This document shows positions 23,650 through 39,246 of a stretch of DNA of 64,000 nt, piece by piece (positions within the stretch are counted from its first letter, which is position 1; each line of letters opens with the position of its first letter). The DNA is taken from positions 17,569,001-17,633,000 of the forward strand of contig NC_134427.1 in NCBI RefSeq assembly GCF_030867145.1, read 5' to 3'. Source of the stretch: Opisthocomus hoazin. Lineage: Eukaryota > Chordata > Aves > Opisthocomiformes > Opisthocomidae. The notes under the pieces are model-generated. The model was given only the letters and a program-made list of their open reading frames with translations. It had not been told where the DNA came from and did no database searches. The position numbers and the translations under genes are program-made.

Positions 23650-26600
23650 CTTTTTGCTTAGGTGCTGGTCAGCATTTCTTTTTGCCAGTGGGCAGATAAT
23701 TTGCTTCCCTTGCATCTGTGTACTCTTTGGCCAGCTGGCAAAGGACACTGATGCTGAAAGTGGTCAGCTCCGTTCTGCCAAAAGCATAAGCATGTCTTGC
23801 TGGAAGCCTTGCCAGGTTTGGGCTGTGTACTGGTGGTTTTGCGTGAGTAGAGACCACAGGGCAGATGCCTCACGCTCCCGATAAGGAATGCACTGTGGTT
23901 TCTCCCAGCGTTCTGTGGTGAAACACCTGGAAATGTGCTGTCTGCACAACTCTACTTATTACAGGTCCCTGAAAATGGCTTTTATGCTGCGAAACATGCT
24001 CAAGTGTTGTATGTTACTGCTGTGTGACAATCAGCTAGCTTTAGTTTAGGGGTCAGAGCTTTTGCAGTGTCGGGCTGGATCGAAAGGTGTGTTCCAACTA
24101 AAGTTTGTTTCCAGTTTGTGGCAGAGCAGATGATTTATCATTAAGCTGAATGATCTCAGTGTTAGCAGAGGGAACCATACTGCTTTCAAGTATGTTTTAT
24201 TATTTCTTAAATTAATTTTAAAATAAGCTGGCTCTCCTTTCTGTCCTCTGCTGCATGCATGACATTTACATACTGTTTAGATGTTAGGATTCCATTTAAG
24301 TCACACTGTAGAGATGAAAAAAAAATCTGATGTGAACGGACGCTGTTTTGAAAAACTCTGAATTCACCAAATGAACGACAAGTAAAGCACAATGAAGAGC
24401 GCCATTTACTTGTTCATTTTTGGAAAGATTTTATGCAGATGCAGAAATTAAATTGTTCGCCTTTCCTGTATAGCACTGGGCCTGGAGGACCCATGAGGCT
24501 GTTGGCATGGGTTGGAGAGCTACTGATTAACTACACATTCCAATAAAATGTGTGACAGCTGTAGTTTATCTCTAGGAGGAAATGGAGATGCTATGATGGG
24601 AAACAAGCATGTGACAGTAGCTTTTAACAGCAACAAAACCCCACAGTTTTGTTGAAGGCTGACTTGGGAGCTTGTCCAAGAGTCACAGAAAACAGTGGGT
24701 TTCTTTCCTCTGGGTTTGCTGTGTTCAGTGTCTGGGAGGTGGGAGGCTGTCCTGCTGCAAGTGTGGGACCGTTATGCAAGAAGGTGTGAAATGAGGGAGC
24801 TGATGTATCTTTAATGATTCTTTATTGTCGCAATCCAGCGATTTAACATTTTTGCATTTAAGTACATGTTTTGTCATTACCCATTTTGGAATGCTAATTT
24901 TGATTTAGTTATGCTAGTTTAGTTCTATTTATTTAGAATATGTTATTTTTAAAGCAGCAACAGTTTGGTTTCATAGTCCAGTTTCAAACCAAGCCAAACC
25001 ACATAACTGAAAACTTGTGTTCATTTATTGTGAGAAAGATGTTTATGTTGATTTCATTTTTGGTAGTGAAGGTACAGCCTAATGTCAGTACTTTCCGTGC
25101 TGTGAAGTATAGATCACTGGAAGGCCATGCCCCGCTTTCTAAGGGAGCTTGTAAGGCAGCTTGGAATCTCCGTACCCATTGCTGTGAGGTTTGCTATACA
25201 AGGGCTTATACCTCCACTGGAACAATGTGGCAATCTAAAAATAGAAATATAGCAGTTATTGATCTAGATCAAACCAGTTTTTGTGGAACTGTGTGATGAT
25301 CACTGCAGTGAAACAATTTCCAGATTTCACCCATGGGGATTCTTTTTCTTCTAAATGTGTATGTGTTAAACATTTCCCAGCAGAGCCAAAAGCATGCTTG
25401 CCTCCTTTATGTCACCTGCTTTATACTATTGTTGATCTTCAGAATGTCATATGCCCTAGGAAGCTCAAACTTGAAGTCATCATAGAGTTTTTCATGTGCA
25501 GTCATCTGATGAAGATTCCAAAGTAGACACTCATGTTCTGCTGTTTTTAGTCATCGCAGTGTGGACACTAACAGCTATCACACAGCTTCGCAGTATGTAC
25601 TCTGCCCTGACTGTACCAGGGAGTTTGGAGATACTTCTATGGCACCAGAAATGCGGAGTTCATTGATCAGCACGTAGTTATATGTGAAGCATTCAAAGGC
25701 AGTGCCTGCCTTTCTAGTTGATCTCACCAAGATGTAATGATTAGGGGTGAAACTATCATATATCCACAGAGCAAGAAAGAAACAGGTAGTAAGGTTTCTG
25801 TGTAAAGAGGGAGAATGAATGTAGGAAGGAGTTCTGTCAGTGTATCCACCTAGCAGTCATTCCTGTGTATCCTCCTTGTGGTGTCTGAGGCACTGGGTCT
25901 GTTTTATCATCTTAACTGCTGCTAAAATAGCTAGTGGCAGTGTGCAGCCCTCGCACATGCACTGCACAGGAGGCACGGAAGCCCTTACGCGTGAGGATCA
26001 ACCTCCTGGGAGACTGCGCTGCGGCTAACTTGCCCAGGCGCTTGTAAAAAGGGTGAATTGCTTTCCTAGAATTGGATAATAGCCCAGGTAAGCACTCTTC
26101 TGCTGGAATGGAGCGACCTATCTGGTCACTTGTATGTAATTATTTTGCTAGAGTGTTTGGACACTTCAGATATGTGAAAGTTTTGTGGGTTTTTTTCAGA
26201 CATGATTTACGGTTTTGTTCGCTTTCAAACCACTTGTAAGTTAGGTCATTGCATTTGGATGCTTGGTCCTGCCCTTGTGTTGGGCTTGGATTTGTTGGAG
26301 TTTATTCAAATGTGATGGTTGAAATTCTGATGAAGAATTTTAAAAAAAAAATTGGGTTGCATGGTGACTTTACTGTCCTGAGACATTTTTGATACAAGAA
26401 CTGTCTTTGAAATTATACGGAGGTGTCTGAGAAAGGTATATCCGCTCTCTGATGGTATGTAGTTCATGCATACTTACTTTATTTCACATATACTTCATTA
26501 ATTTCACACCTCTTTCTCCTGGGCTGATGTGTGTAATGGTCCTTGCTGATTTCCCCATCAGCAGTTTTATCATATGCAAACGTCAAGCATTTGGGCCCAG

Positions 26601-29600
26601 CCCATGTGGTAAAGGGACTGAACCTGGAAAATTGTGGAGTCTTCTAATGGCACTTAGCATGATTTGGAGTAAGTCAAGTTGTACTTTTGGTCACACGGTT
26701 TTGCTGTCTCTAAGGGCAATACAGTTTACCTGTATCAGACAGGTATTGCAGGGCTGTTCGCAGGGAAGAATGTAGAGAGCCAGCAATGCCTTTCTCATTT
26801 TAATGATTGTTACTTGCACTTCCTGCCTTTAAAAAAAAAAAAAAAGATAAAAAAGAACCCCCCCAAAAAACAGCCTCGTCTTCATGCATCTGAAAAATAA
26901 ATTGAGATTAGCACTTACTAACTTCCTGTCCTTGCTAGAAGATGATGTACATTCCCACTGATGGACCCAGGAGAACCTGTGTCACAGCCGTACAGCAAGC
27001 CAAGCTATCATTTGACAAAGGAGAAATTTTCAGCTATTTACCTGAAATAAGCAAAGCTGTTGGAAAGAAAGCAAGTTTAATATGGGAAAGTTCTTTGTCT
27101 CCTACACACCCTAGATCTTTATTATAAGTATGGTCCACATTTCTACAGCACAGCATGTGCTCAATTCTTGCCTACCTGACCCATGCTCAGACTGCATATT
27201 TGAGTAGTGGGAGAAGGAACTGTTTTTACTAGAAGTGGTGTTGCCTGTTGGTGTCTACCAGTGAGAACATCTGTAGAACGTGCTGTAATCAGTATCTCAC
27301 AGCTGCCAGCTTTTCCAAGAGGTGTGCAGCAGTGCGCTTCAGGGTTTGGTGCCTTCCGTGATTTCTTTGTCTGATTTCCATTTCGGAGATCTTAGTCCAA
27401 GATAGGTGCTGCAGCCCACGCAGGGAAGATGGATGAGGTCTTGTGAATCACAGGGTTGCGGCATCATGACACACTTCTTGATTGGTCTTTGTAGCCTGTT
27501 GTGTATGCTAAATTCCTTAAAACTTTTTGGTAGTTGTCATTGTCGTCGTTTGTGGGTTTTTTTTGAGGGGGAGTTGCAGGGGAAGAGATGGCTTGGGGAG
27601 AAATGGTAATTGAGAAGTTTTTTCAGGTGATGAATTTTCCATACCTTCTCTGCAGTAGAACATGGTAAGACATTGGTTTTTATCAATTACAGGGGTTTTG
27701 CCTTCTTAACCTTTACCACTTGTGTCACTAAGTTTGGATTCTAATGAAGTCTGATGGTCAGAAAACTCAAGTTCATGTGCATTCTTTTTTCCCAGCAGTT
27801 AGATGAGAGCTAATTAGTGTTCATTGATTTGCAAAGGACTGACCCAGGTTCTAACCCTGAATTGAATCGAAACTGTTAGGGGGATTCTAAATTGTCTAGC
27901 AAGTTTAATGTACTGGACCATTTTTCTCCAAAGTGTTTGTGCAGTGGTCAAGTAGCATCTCCAGCATGACTTCACTACCATTGTGAGTATGTCAAAAGGA
28001 ATTCGACCTAAGGAGATGCTGAATGAGCGAGCAGTCAGCATAATATCTGGTGTCCTACTTTGAATTTCCTTTTTAAAATATTGCTTTTTGTATCTATTTC
28101 TTTAGGACTTCTTGATAAATATAACACTAAGGAGAAAGAATGTCCATGGTTATCCTATGCCAGCTAATCCTCTTTCCTATTTTAGCCATGTCAGCAGATT
28201 GATTCTCATGACTAATGGTAGTTTTCATATATTTATATTGAATGCTTCAGCCAGCTCAGACCGAGTTCCTCCATAGAACCATTATCTCACTGCTGTTCTG
28301 TGCATCCCAGAAATGGATCGTACATCCCAGAACATCATGTTGCGTGACTTCGAAAAGACATATGATTTGAAATGGTGGGAGCTGTGTGACTTGCTAATCT
28401 TTTATTTCAGATGTGGTTCCAAAAAGGTTTTAAAGATTAGACTGGGATCAACCAGAAAATTAGAGAATTAAAAATAAAAGCTTTTAAAATACTTTCAGGT
28501 TTCAGAAAATTCACTGTGTTTCAGTTGAAGCCAAATGTTTTGTTTCAGAAATGGTTATTTCTGGGTTTCATACATTTTTTTTTTTTTCTTGACTGAAACA
28601 GTTTTTTTAAGCCTGTCCGAGTTCACAAGACGTTTCTGCAGACAATGAATCTGCCTTTTTCAATGGAAAAGCACCTGTTCTGTCCAGTTTTTATAATGAC
28701 ATATAGATGATGGATGTGAAAAAATGTGTGTGTGTTTTGGAAGAAGCTGTCTGCATTTTTCAGGGTATATAGTTGAAGCTGCTTTTGATGGATTTTATGG
28801 ATAGACAATTTTTGTCAGTTAAAGTACGTATAGCATGACTTTCCATACCATCTACAGGCAACTTACTTCATTACCTAGAGAGGCAGTGAGATAAGCCCAA
28901 AATTGATCAAAATGAGACCAGTTAACCCTCATGAAGTTTCTCACTACTCCAGTTTGGTGCTCCAGATGCAGAAGTTGCCTAATTTAAAGCATGACTCGGT
29001 ATAGCTTTACTACATGCAGAGCGCAGTCTAAGTAGTGATGGTTTCTACAACCATGATGTCCCATTTCAAAGGCATGCATTCATATGCATCAGATGTGTTT
29101 TACTGCCCATTGCTTTGTGCTGTACAACACAAAAAGAAGTTCTAAACAGTGATATGTAGTTGTGCATATCTGCAACGACCACTGGGACCTAAATATTTTA
29201 GTGCTTCCTTGCTCTGCCCGAACAGAAAGGAAAAAGAGCCTCTTTGTATCCCATTAGATAAATACGGGCAGTCAAGATATATAATGCAGTCTTCCTCTGA
29301 TCCCGGTTACACCAGGGTACATTTGGAGTAGCTCTGCAGGACTTTGAAGGAGTGAAACCAGTAAAGGGCAAAAACAGAGTGGTCCCTTGTGGGGTGTTCC
29401 TGGCGTTAAGCCTCTGGATGAGTGTGGGATGTGGGTCCAGGACAGCCAGTGGGTTCTTCGAGGGAGACTTGGAGCATCTGAATCAGTAGCGCACCTCTCC
29501 TCCAGGACTGCCCAGGTTGTCCAGGCTCTTGACTTCAGCAACTAACTGAATACCCCCTTGTGTAGCGTTGCACATATTTCCTCTTGGAACTTCGGGAAAT

Positions 29601-32600
29601 TTAACAAAACGTTCACGTTCCGCAGTAATAAGTGTCCCTTTATAAATGATGCTGGGTATCTCAGAAGTATCTGTAATAGACTCTGTAGAGCAGAATCTTC
29701 CAAGGAAAGATTTCGTTTTTCAGTTGAAACAAAATAGTGTAAATCAAATAGTCTCCCGTAGAACGTGCTGACTTTGCTTTTCAGAGTCACTTAATACTAT
29801 CTCTACTTTCAGATTTTAATTTTTCCTTTTTGCCTTTCCCCCCACATATGTATTTTTCTAGCTGTGAACCTTTCACTACTTTTCTCTTTCCCTCTGTATC
29901 GGTTTATGGATTTTGCAATTCTTGTATGAATAGAGGCTGTGTGGTGTTAAAAACCATAGACTCTTCTGCGCAATTTAACTCATTGTGTCTCTTCTGTGCT
30001 TGCATGAGTAGTGGTAGTTCTGACTGAAAAACATGGCACCTCTCCGAGTCACTTTAAAGGTAATTCAAGAACAGATCTCTGGCAAAACAGGGTCTTTTAG
30101 CTGAAGCATAAAGCTAACATTTTAACATGTTTTCATCTGTGGAAACACCCTGTTATTTTTCATGAATAGTGAACCTGTTGTCGGTAGTGATGCTGCTAAC
30201 TCCTGCATCCTGGTCAGGTTCCCGCTTGGATCATTATCAACATAAATCATTTATTCTCCTGGAAGCTTTATTCAGATAAATTATCTGCACTTCCTGTCTG
30301 AAATTGTTACTGTAGTGTTCTGCAGTGCTAGCCCGTTTCACATAAGATGCATTTGAGGTTTGAGTTGAGGCAATCTCTGCATAGGCTGGAGGATACATTT
30401 TGATATTAAAGTATATTTTCCTTGTGGGCTTCTCTGAAAAGATTTTATGCTTCCTTAGTAATGTCTGGAGAGTCCCTGTGTTAATAAGAATTGTTTTGTT
30501 AATTGATTCCAGAATCTGCTGCCCTGGAGTAGTCTGCCTTAATCAGGATCTTCACATGAATTTAAAAATGGCGTCTTTCTGGCAAAATTGCAAGCAGGAT
30601 TAATATGATTCCTCCTTTCTACTACATGGTCTCTAAAAATGCTTGTATCAGCCCTGTGTATTTCTTGTGTATGCTGGGTTGAATTCAGTCTATTGCAACA
30701 TTCTCTGTAACGGGATTAAAATCTGCTTGGAAATAACTTCATCAAAATCGATTATTAATTGTGTTTTCAAGGAGCCTGGGTGAAGCTATGTGTGAAATAT
30801 GAATCTATCATTTCAGTTTGTGAGAAATTCAGCTGCGTATTTCGGTGTATGTGGAGTACACTTGCAGAAAGTATCGGGAAGCTCCAAAGATGGGAGACCT
30901 CCTTCTGCAGAATGGGCGTGGGAAGGGCAATAGCAGTTGAAGATTCTCCCTTGCTAAACTGCCTGCCTCATTCCTGGATGAAAGGTGCTACAGAAGTGTA
31001 AAGCATTATGATCAAACCTTCTGGATAATCAGGACTGTGACTTTGTTCTGCGTGAGAGAGAAGGGCCTGCAGTTCAGACGCTGCCGCTTGCCTTCTCTGC
31101 TGAGTCTGCCAGCAAAAGGGTCAATTAGTGCCAGCTGCAGGAGAGCGGCTCTGGTACACAGGCCTGCGCCCACTTAGAACTGTTCATTTAAGCTCTCATT
31201 ATGGACTTTAGGTTAATAGCGGTGTACACTGCTACCTAATCATTTACCTGAAACTGAGACTTTGTATTTTACCAGTTTAGCCATCCTCCTACCCTGTTTG
31301 TTTGGGGTGGTTTTTTTTTGTGACCGAGTCCATCGTTAGATCTATGAGAGAAGTGTATCATGTTGTGCTGTGATGATTACAGTTCAAGTGTGTAGAGATT
31401 TATTGCCCGTGTAGAATAAAACGTAGTAACTTTAAAATACGGATGATGAAAGCAGTAAAGATCCGCAGCTTGATAAATTCACCCATTCTTGAAAGTTGGC
31501 TTTTCTCTATGAATGTCCTGCAGACAATTTTACTTGAACAGTATAATGAAGACTTTCATTTTAAAACAGCCACTGACTTTCTGTTTGCAAAGGCAACTTC
31601 CATAGTACAGCCTGTCTCATTTGTCAGAGGTGCAGAGGCACCAGCTGGGTTGTGGGCTTGCTCTGCCTGTCCACTGGAAAGCAAGCATTCTCTTGCTGAA
31701 GAAGTTGGTGCCATTCATGTTTTTGCTGTTGGCCATTGTGCTGGAAGCATCCCACTGAAATGCTTGGTGCGGCTGGGTGTGCTGATCGTCCTTCGCTTTA
31801 TACTAGCAGTAAGCTTGTGAATTGGATAATATTAAAACTTGAAGATTATTTTCATTGCTAGGATGGAAATTTTTTTGAGCAACAGGCTTTAAGACTGAAA
31901 AGTGGTCGTTTATGGCTACAGGTCGAACAATGTGACTTTTTAAACTTGGTCCAGCAGTGGTTTGGTTACCTGGATGTATGCACATACGCTGTTGCTGCCT
32001 GCTCAGTAGTCTGTTCAGAGGGCTTGGGCATTTCTGCAGTTTTTCTGGAGCATTACACTCCGTGTGGAGGAGCTGAGGTGATGGTTTTGGCTCCTGGTCA
32101 TGGTATCTGCAAGAAAGAAATTGCTGCAGTCCGGTAGTCTGTTGAGCTCTCTGCAGTGATGTCTCATGGCAGCACAAATCCTGCCTGGAAGCAGATGAGT
32201 GCCAGCCTCCAGGTCCTTGAGAGAGCTGACCATTCCTCTGTTTTCCCTGGAGCGCACACCAGGCATCTTGTGATTCCTAACTGGTGAAATGGAGTAGAAA
32301 ACCTAATAGTAATTCCCAACGGTTAGGAGGTTTTCCTGCAGGAGCAGGAGATGTGTTCAGAGCCGCAGGGCCAGTGACCCACCGATCTGCAGGCTCCCAG
32401 GTTGGGCAGCAGCAGTGTTTCTGTGCTAGACCACAGCCCAGCAAGGCTGCCAGGGGAGGGAAAGTCACTTCAGCCACAGCGAACGGATCTTTTTTCACTT
32501 CAGGGCTTTGGAAGTTTTCCTTAGGAACTGCACTCCACAGAGATGTGTTTTTTTCCCTTTAATTAGCTGTCTTTATTCCTTTTGCTCTGTTCTCTGTTTT

Positions 32601-35600
32601 TGCCTTGCTTTGATAGATAGGAGGAGATAGACCATAATTATAAAAAAAACAGCTATTTCACTTCCCCAAGACGGCGAACAGGCCTGTGAATGGCACCTTC
32701 TGTTCCCTGTCTGCCTGGGTTCACCTCGCACCCACCAGCCTCGGCGTTGCTCTCGTTCACGTTGAGCTGTTAGGTTCGTTTCACGCTCAACAGCTCTTGG
32801 AGAGTGGGCAAGTTTCACAATGAAGTAGTTGAAAATCCCAAACTTGTTCATGTTTCCTCAGAAGTGACATTAGTTATTGCCAAGGCAGGTTTACTCAGAT
32901 GATTGGAGCGTTCTCTGAATCCAGTTTGACTTTTGAGCTGGTTACAAACCCTTGCGCTCATGTGTGTTTCCTGCAGAGCTGGAACTGCTGTAACCCTGGA
33001 GGGATCCTGGTGCTTTCGGAGGAGCCTGTACGTAAATACAGTAACTGTGTGAATGAAAAACCAACCGTATAATTCCTCAGCATTTCTTTTTAGTTCTTGA
33101 TGCCCGCTATGCCTCTTGCACTGATAGGAGACTTCTGCAGCGCCCAGTGATGAGCCACCTAAAACAAATGACTGAGATTAGTATTATTTATAGATAACTG
33201 CAGCGATCATTCATTCCTCTCAAGCTGTTTATTTTTGGGCAGCCCAGTGAAACCGATGAAATTGCCAGTTGTCTGAAATGCTACTGCCAGTTGTTTGAAT
33301 GAACGGTATTGATTATAGTTACAGGACTATTCATCTTATACTGGCACGCATACAATACATGTATTATAAAAATGTTGTATCTGTTGACAGCTGGGTTATG
33401 AAATGATACACTGAATTACACGTACTTACAGGCAGTGTATGCATGGCCTTCTCTTAATACTAATTCAAAAGTATTAAAATTTACTTGAAGGAATGCAGCA
33501 TAGAGCATCAGACACTGAAGAGTGTTAGAATTCCTTCGTTAGAAACAAGTTAACAAGGTGACATTGAAATGAGCTGACACTGAAATCTCAATGGGTGCTA
33601 GCTGGGCTAAACAGTCTTCTGCTGTGGAGGTGGAGAAAATTTTATTTTCTTAAATGAGTAAAAGATTTCTTAAAAGATGCAGATATAAAGGAGAGCATTT
33701 AAATCTACTCTATGACTGCAGTTTTGTTTTAAAATCAAATCAAACCTTGAGGGAAGCCCAGTTTGCAGTGCAGACAGTAGTAGTCTTCTGGCTTCATAGC
33801 AAATACTTTCATCTTTCTGATTTTCTTATTTTAAAAAAATGCGGTGATGCAGTGATCATGTTAGTCTACACTTACCCTCAAAAGTTTTCCATCCTTCATT
33901 CTGTCGCTTCCTTAATGGTGTGTATCCCAGTTGCCTGGGTTGCTCCATCACTTTGACTTTTGCTGTGGGATTCATTGGAGAGAAGCTCAGCAGATGGCCC
34001 TTCGGCTGCGGTGTCTGTCCCTTTGCTGGAACAGTCTGTTGTTCTAACTCGAAATGGGTTAGAACAAACCCCAAAAGTTGAAGTAAACACCCTCTTGCAT
34101 TTTAGAGGATGTGGTCTTTCATTGATGCATTGCTGTAGATTTGAAGGATTCATATTTTGAAAAACTATAATCGTTAAATAATGATTGGACAGATTTAAGT
34201 ATTGTGCTTGAAAATTTCCATTGTCTCGCTCTGTAGTCATGAGTAATCAAAAATAAAGTGCTCAGAGCACTTTTTTTTTTTTTCCAAGTTTTACTAATGC
34301 TTACTTGATTATATCTGAAATAACACCATTGTCTGCAGTAGCTGCCCTGGGAGCAGACTCTCCCAGTATTTCCCTGAGCTAATGGGTATATTGAACGTAA
34401 CTTTGGATTGTACACCGTGGTGACAAATGTAACTGTAGAATGCTTGGGTGTGTTTTTAACATATATTTGCAACTGTAGCAAATTTATTAAATAACTGCAT
34501 TTGAGGTTGTGTAAAATACCTCAGTCCAGATCACAGCTGGAGTAGATTGACTTAGGATGCCTCGTATAAGTGGATGGAAGCAGATTTATATCACCATGAT
34601 TCTTAAAATGGTCTTTAACAGTTCTCTTTGGTAGTGTGGGGGATAGAAACCTTTACAAATTTGTGTGTTGTCCAGTTGCCTAAGGTTCATATTCTTCAGC
34701 TTGCATTACCTATGATAGCTTTCAAAAGGAATATTTTTTATCATAATTTCAGTTTTCTATGGCATAAACTATCAATTTCCTGCATAGGAAAATACTTTTT
34801 TTTTTCCTCTTGTTTTTTCTTCCTTTTTCTTCATAGCCTGCGATAAAGCTTCGTTTGAGCATCTCTTGTCATTGGTTTTTCAGACCCTAGCAAACCGCTT
34901 TTTATCTGTCTGCTTCCTTCTGCTCAGTGCTTCTGCTTTCTTTTCCTTTGTATCAGTCTCTTTAATGAAGCTGTTGTAAAACAACCACATAAATTGATGG
35001 TGTTTTATTTTTAAATTCTTTCTCTAAAAATTTAATCTCGTGTTGTGAGACAGGATATTTACATGCTCATCCTCAGTAAAAGTGGATGAGTTAGCGCAAG
35101 AAAGATCCTATGGGATATTTGTGGGAGGATAGACCCCCTCCACCCCCATGCTGTCAGCATAGAGATGGATTCTGTTGATAATGTGTGTGGTGTACTGGCT
35201 GGTGAGGTACAGTAGCAAGGATAAAACACTAACTACTGCACTTGGCAAAATTTAGGGGTTTCTTCAGCTGTGAATGGCTCTGCGTAATTGTTACGGAAGC
35301 CTCCCCTGCTGAAGTGACGCATCAGAGCAGCACAAGCTGAACAGTTGTGATGGCTGAACTTGCTCCTGCTGCTCGTGAACCAGATATACTATAAATGCAG
35401 GCAGTAGGCACTCCCCTTATCTCTAATAAAGCACGGGTGCAAGTTTGACAATTCATCTGCGGTATCAAGTTACTCGGAAAGCTAAATTGGGAGTTGAGAA
35501 GGGGGTATTTTTGCCTGATACGTTTCTCAATGCCTTTGCTTTTCTGGCTTCCTCAGCAGAAAGGACAGCTTGAGGGTGAAAAAAAGTACAATGGTGAATG

Positions 35601-38600
35601 TATCTTTTTTTCTATATACATGTTTTTAATTATGGAAAACTGTGTTATTTTCTTCTGTTCATTTCAGTATAAAGAGGAAAATTTCCTAGGAATCCTAAGG
35701 AAAGAAGGCCTTCCCTAAGCAGTATTTTCTCATTCTTCTGTGGAGCTGCAACATGACTGATTCTGTCCTGCTTGTCTTTTAAAGATACAAAATCAATTAT
35801 GGTAATAAGGATTACATGTAATGGTTATCAGGATTCTTAAGGAAACAATGGCAGAGGAGGAAGTAGGAAAGGGCAATACTGTCATTTGAGGGGATGCTTG
35901 CATATGGCTTGTAGCAACAAGTCTTTACGTATGATACTCTCCAAAAGTCTCTGCACTTCTCCATAAAGACAATAATGGCTTGTTGGAGAACTCAGATGTT
36001 GAAATTCAGTGCTCAAATATAATGTCCAAACTTGCCTTTCAGCAGTCTGCTCAGCTGTATAAGATTCTGGGTGGATATTCTAATTCAGGCCCCTAGTTTG
36101 TTCTTTGTTAGTAGCAATATCCATTTCAAGAGCCATGGTGCCCGTGTGTAGTCTCCACCATGATCTTCCAATAGATGTCAGTCAGGTCTCTGCTTCTGGG
36201 TGGGTTTATTTGTCTTTGAAGAGAAGAACAACATGTGGGCTTGCTTAACTTAAAGAACTGGCGATTTTTCAGATCTAGTTAATCAAAAACTCGAGTTCTT
36301 CACCTGAACAATCTTTCCAGGGTCATCTGTTCAAGTAGATTTTTCTAATCTTAGGCAACAATTTAACATTTTAAACACAGAAACCCTGATAGTGCTGTTT
36401 TTGAGCAAGAACCCTTACCTTCAAATTGTGTTTCCTCTCGTGGCTGATTTTCCTTATTTTTAAAAAGTCTTGTTTGTTTTTTCTTTCCGATCAAACTTGG
36501 TTTTATTCTTTTCCACTGCACTTGCGTCATGGATTAAATGCACATCTTCTGTTTGTGCAGACAACATCTGCTTATATCAAGAACCAAAAATTTTAAAATT
36601 ATATGTGAGTGGCATCGTTGTGTAATATTGCAGTAATCAGTAATGTTTCTTAGTAAACTACACAGCAATGTGATTGCTTGATTCCTGAGAAGAGTCTCAC
36701 GAAGGTGAGTTAGGTTTTGTGGGGTGAGATGAATTTGTCACTTGCTCCCCCCGTCTCCCCAAACTGATACTCAGAAATAAATCTTTTAGGAGAAGAATTT
36801 AATTATCTTGCATTTCCCATGTCGTTGGCTCTAATTAACTAACTGTACTTTGGATTCTCTCCTTCATTTGGGAAGTTGGAATGGACTCTGTAGATACAAC
36901 GTTTTTAGAAAGACTTCGGAATGCAGCTTCTCAGAAGACTACAGCTCTGTGCAGTGTGATTAGTTTCACTTATTGGCTTGACCCAGCACATTTATTCTGC
37001 TTAGCTGAAGTAATGAAAATCCTAGATACTAATTTACATTTGTTTGAACCATCCTTTTGGTAAAAGAAAACATTTTAGTGGCAGTTTGATGGTTTCTCTG
37101 TATTCCCTAGTAATATACTCCATGTTATGTTTTTATTCGAAGTTAATTGTGTGATAGCAGGATATTTTTTATTTGAGAATAGTTTTGGGGCGCTGGGAGG
37201 GAGGAGGGAGAGGACCAAGTGAGTGAGGGGAAGCCACAGCTTAGAAAAGGATCCAGAGCCGAGAGAGTTAAATTGCACTTCTTTCTAAGATGTAAAATTG
37301 CTTGGAAGTATGCCCTTCTAGGGCACAGCCTTGGTGTGTTTGCTGGTGCTGTTCTGAAAGACTTTCAATTACTGTATCATGGGTAGATTTTATAAAAGAG
37401 CAGAAATTAAATCATACTTGCTTTTTTTGGAACTAATGTGTGGTGTGTCCCCATACATTCATGGCTACTGCATGATCCTGCTTCTGCCAGTCTCTGTTCC
37501 CATAGTCCCTTAACAAAATAAGAGTTTGACTGAGAGAGAAGAGAGATTGAGACTATTTAGATTCCTCCAGAGTACAGGGGAGGCTCCTATCAGCTGGCCA
37601 CCATCTGAATCCGTGTAAAACCTGAAAATTTGGTGAGATGAAAGGTTTTTATCAAACGTAGATTAAAACAGAAAAAAAAATCCCAGAGGTTCTGTGCTTA
37701 AAGAGACACTGTGAATTTATGGATTACATATACTTGGGATAAAATTGTCTTTCCTGCTGTCCTTATTTATAGCACCAACATGAATGTTACTAGAATAAAC
37801 CAGAGGGAAAAACATTTTTCTCATTTGTTTTTTCAAGATGCAGCAATTTCTGACTTGTTGCAGTATAGCATCCCTGTGTTAGTTAGTTCCATCGCTTTCT
37901 GTCTTCATTTTTTATAAGGTAACAAGAAAAAGAGGAACAGTTGTATATAAAAGTATGCTGCTAAATCCATAAACATTTTTGAGAGAGCTGGGCTGAGTGC
38001 AGGGCCTGAAACTGCCTTGAAAATTATCTTTAAAAACTGACTTTGTATCCAGCTGAGGATGGAACAAATAGTTGCACTAAGCTATGGAAAAATGGAGAGC
38101 CAGGAAGAGGTGTTTTTGTTTGTTTTTACATTATTTTGATGGTTACAAAATAATCTGGGAATTTTCAGTTTGTGGAGTTCATCATTTGGTTGGTTTGGTG
38201 GGGTTTCTGTAGGTCTTAAGACTTCTGGAAATATTGGACTGATAGTGCTTAACTAACGCTGGTGACAGCCTAATGGCGTTTGCATTTCTGGCATGTTTTT
38301 GCAGACTTTTCTTGGCTTAGTACAAAACTGTAAAGATCGATAGCTTGCTATGTGTCCATACAGTAACTTCAGGGTTCACAAACATGCTCCTAACCAGAAA
38401 GGGTGTTACAAGTGTATTGCTCTAATGAGAAAGATTAGAAACAACTCAGAATCTTTTTAAATGTTTCGCATTTACTTTATGCAGATTCAACAAGGAATTT
38501 AGCCCCAGAGGCAAAGAATGGCATAATAGAGGGACCTGAATGCCTGTTTTTCTTTTATAGGTGATCTCTGTAGAACAGAAGGTAAGAAATATTGTCTGGG

Positions 38601-39230
38601 CTTCTTTGGGAAGCTTGGAAGAGCTCATGAATTCATCAGTCCTTTTTATGCAGCTCTACTGGAGGTTTTAAATCTTCGAGTCTTCAATTTATTAATTAAT
38701 TATGAGAAAGTCATTCTATTGTTATCAAATTCATTTTTCTTATTCAAGTTTCTATGCTATTTTTGTTGTAGAAAGGTATTATCTCACTGAGAACATTGCC
38801 AGTGGGAAGAAGGGCCTCGGACTGGGTCACGTAAGTGGAAGATATACAGAGAAAATCAGAGCGCAAAGTCTGCTGTGCCTATAACTGACATTTCTAGTAA
38901 AATGAAGTCTCTTAGGCCTTCTCTTATAGTCTGGAGAGACACTTCACTTAGTCCATTAATCTATCTGAAAAGCTTTACTACTTGAGTTCACCAGATAAAT
39001 CTATTCGAAGGCCTACAAAATTTTCACGCCCCAAAATAATCTGTTGATGGGCCACTTTTCAAAGTTTGACACTGTCAGGGAGTCTGCTTGAAAATCAAAC
39101 TAGGAAAGTTCAGTAATAATAGCCTAGCATTAGCTCCGTATGATGTGTTAGTCTAAACAAATACAAAGGCACATTATCGTAGGCCTTTCTGTTGTCTGCT
39201 ATTTTGATAGGCAGTATGGAATTCCATAAG

Positions 39231-39246
39231 ATATATATATATATAT
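39231..39246. repeat. (AT)8 microsatellite
   Basis: A short perfect dinucleotide run followed by GTGTGCCTGTGTGG and GAGAGAGA, giving a compound simple repeat in intron 2. Confidence 0.85.

Noticed and set aside
29272-29541. 89-codon minus-strand open frame of moderately GC-rich sequence
   Set aside because: No recognisable domain, retroviral motif or splice context.
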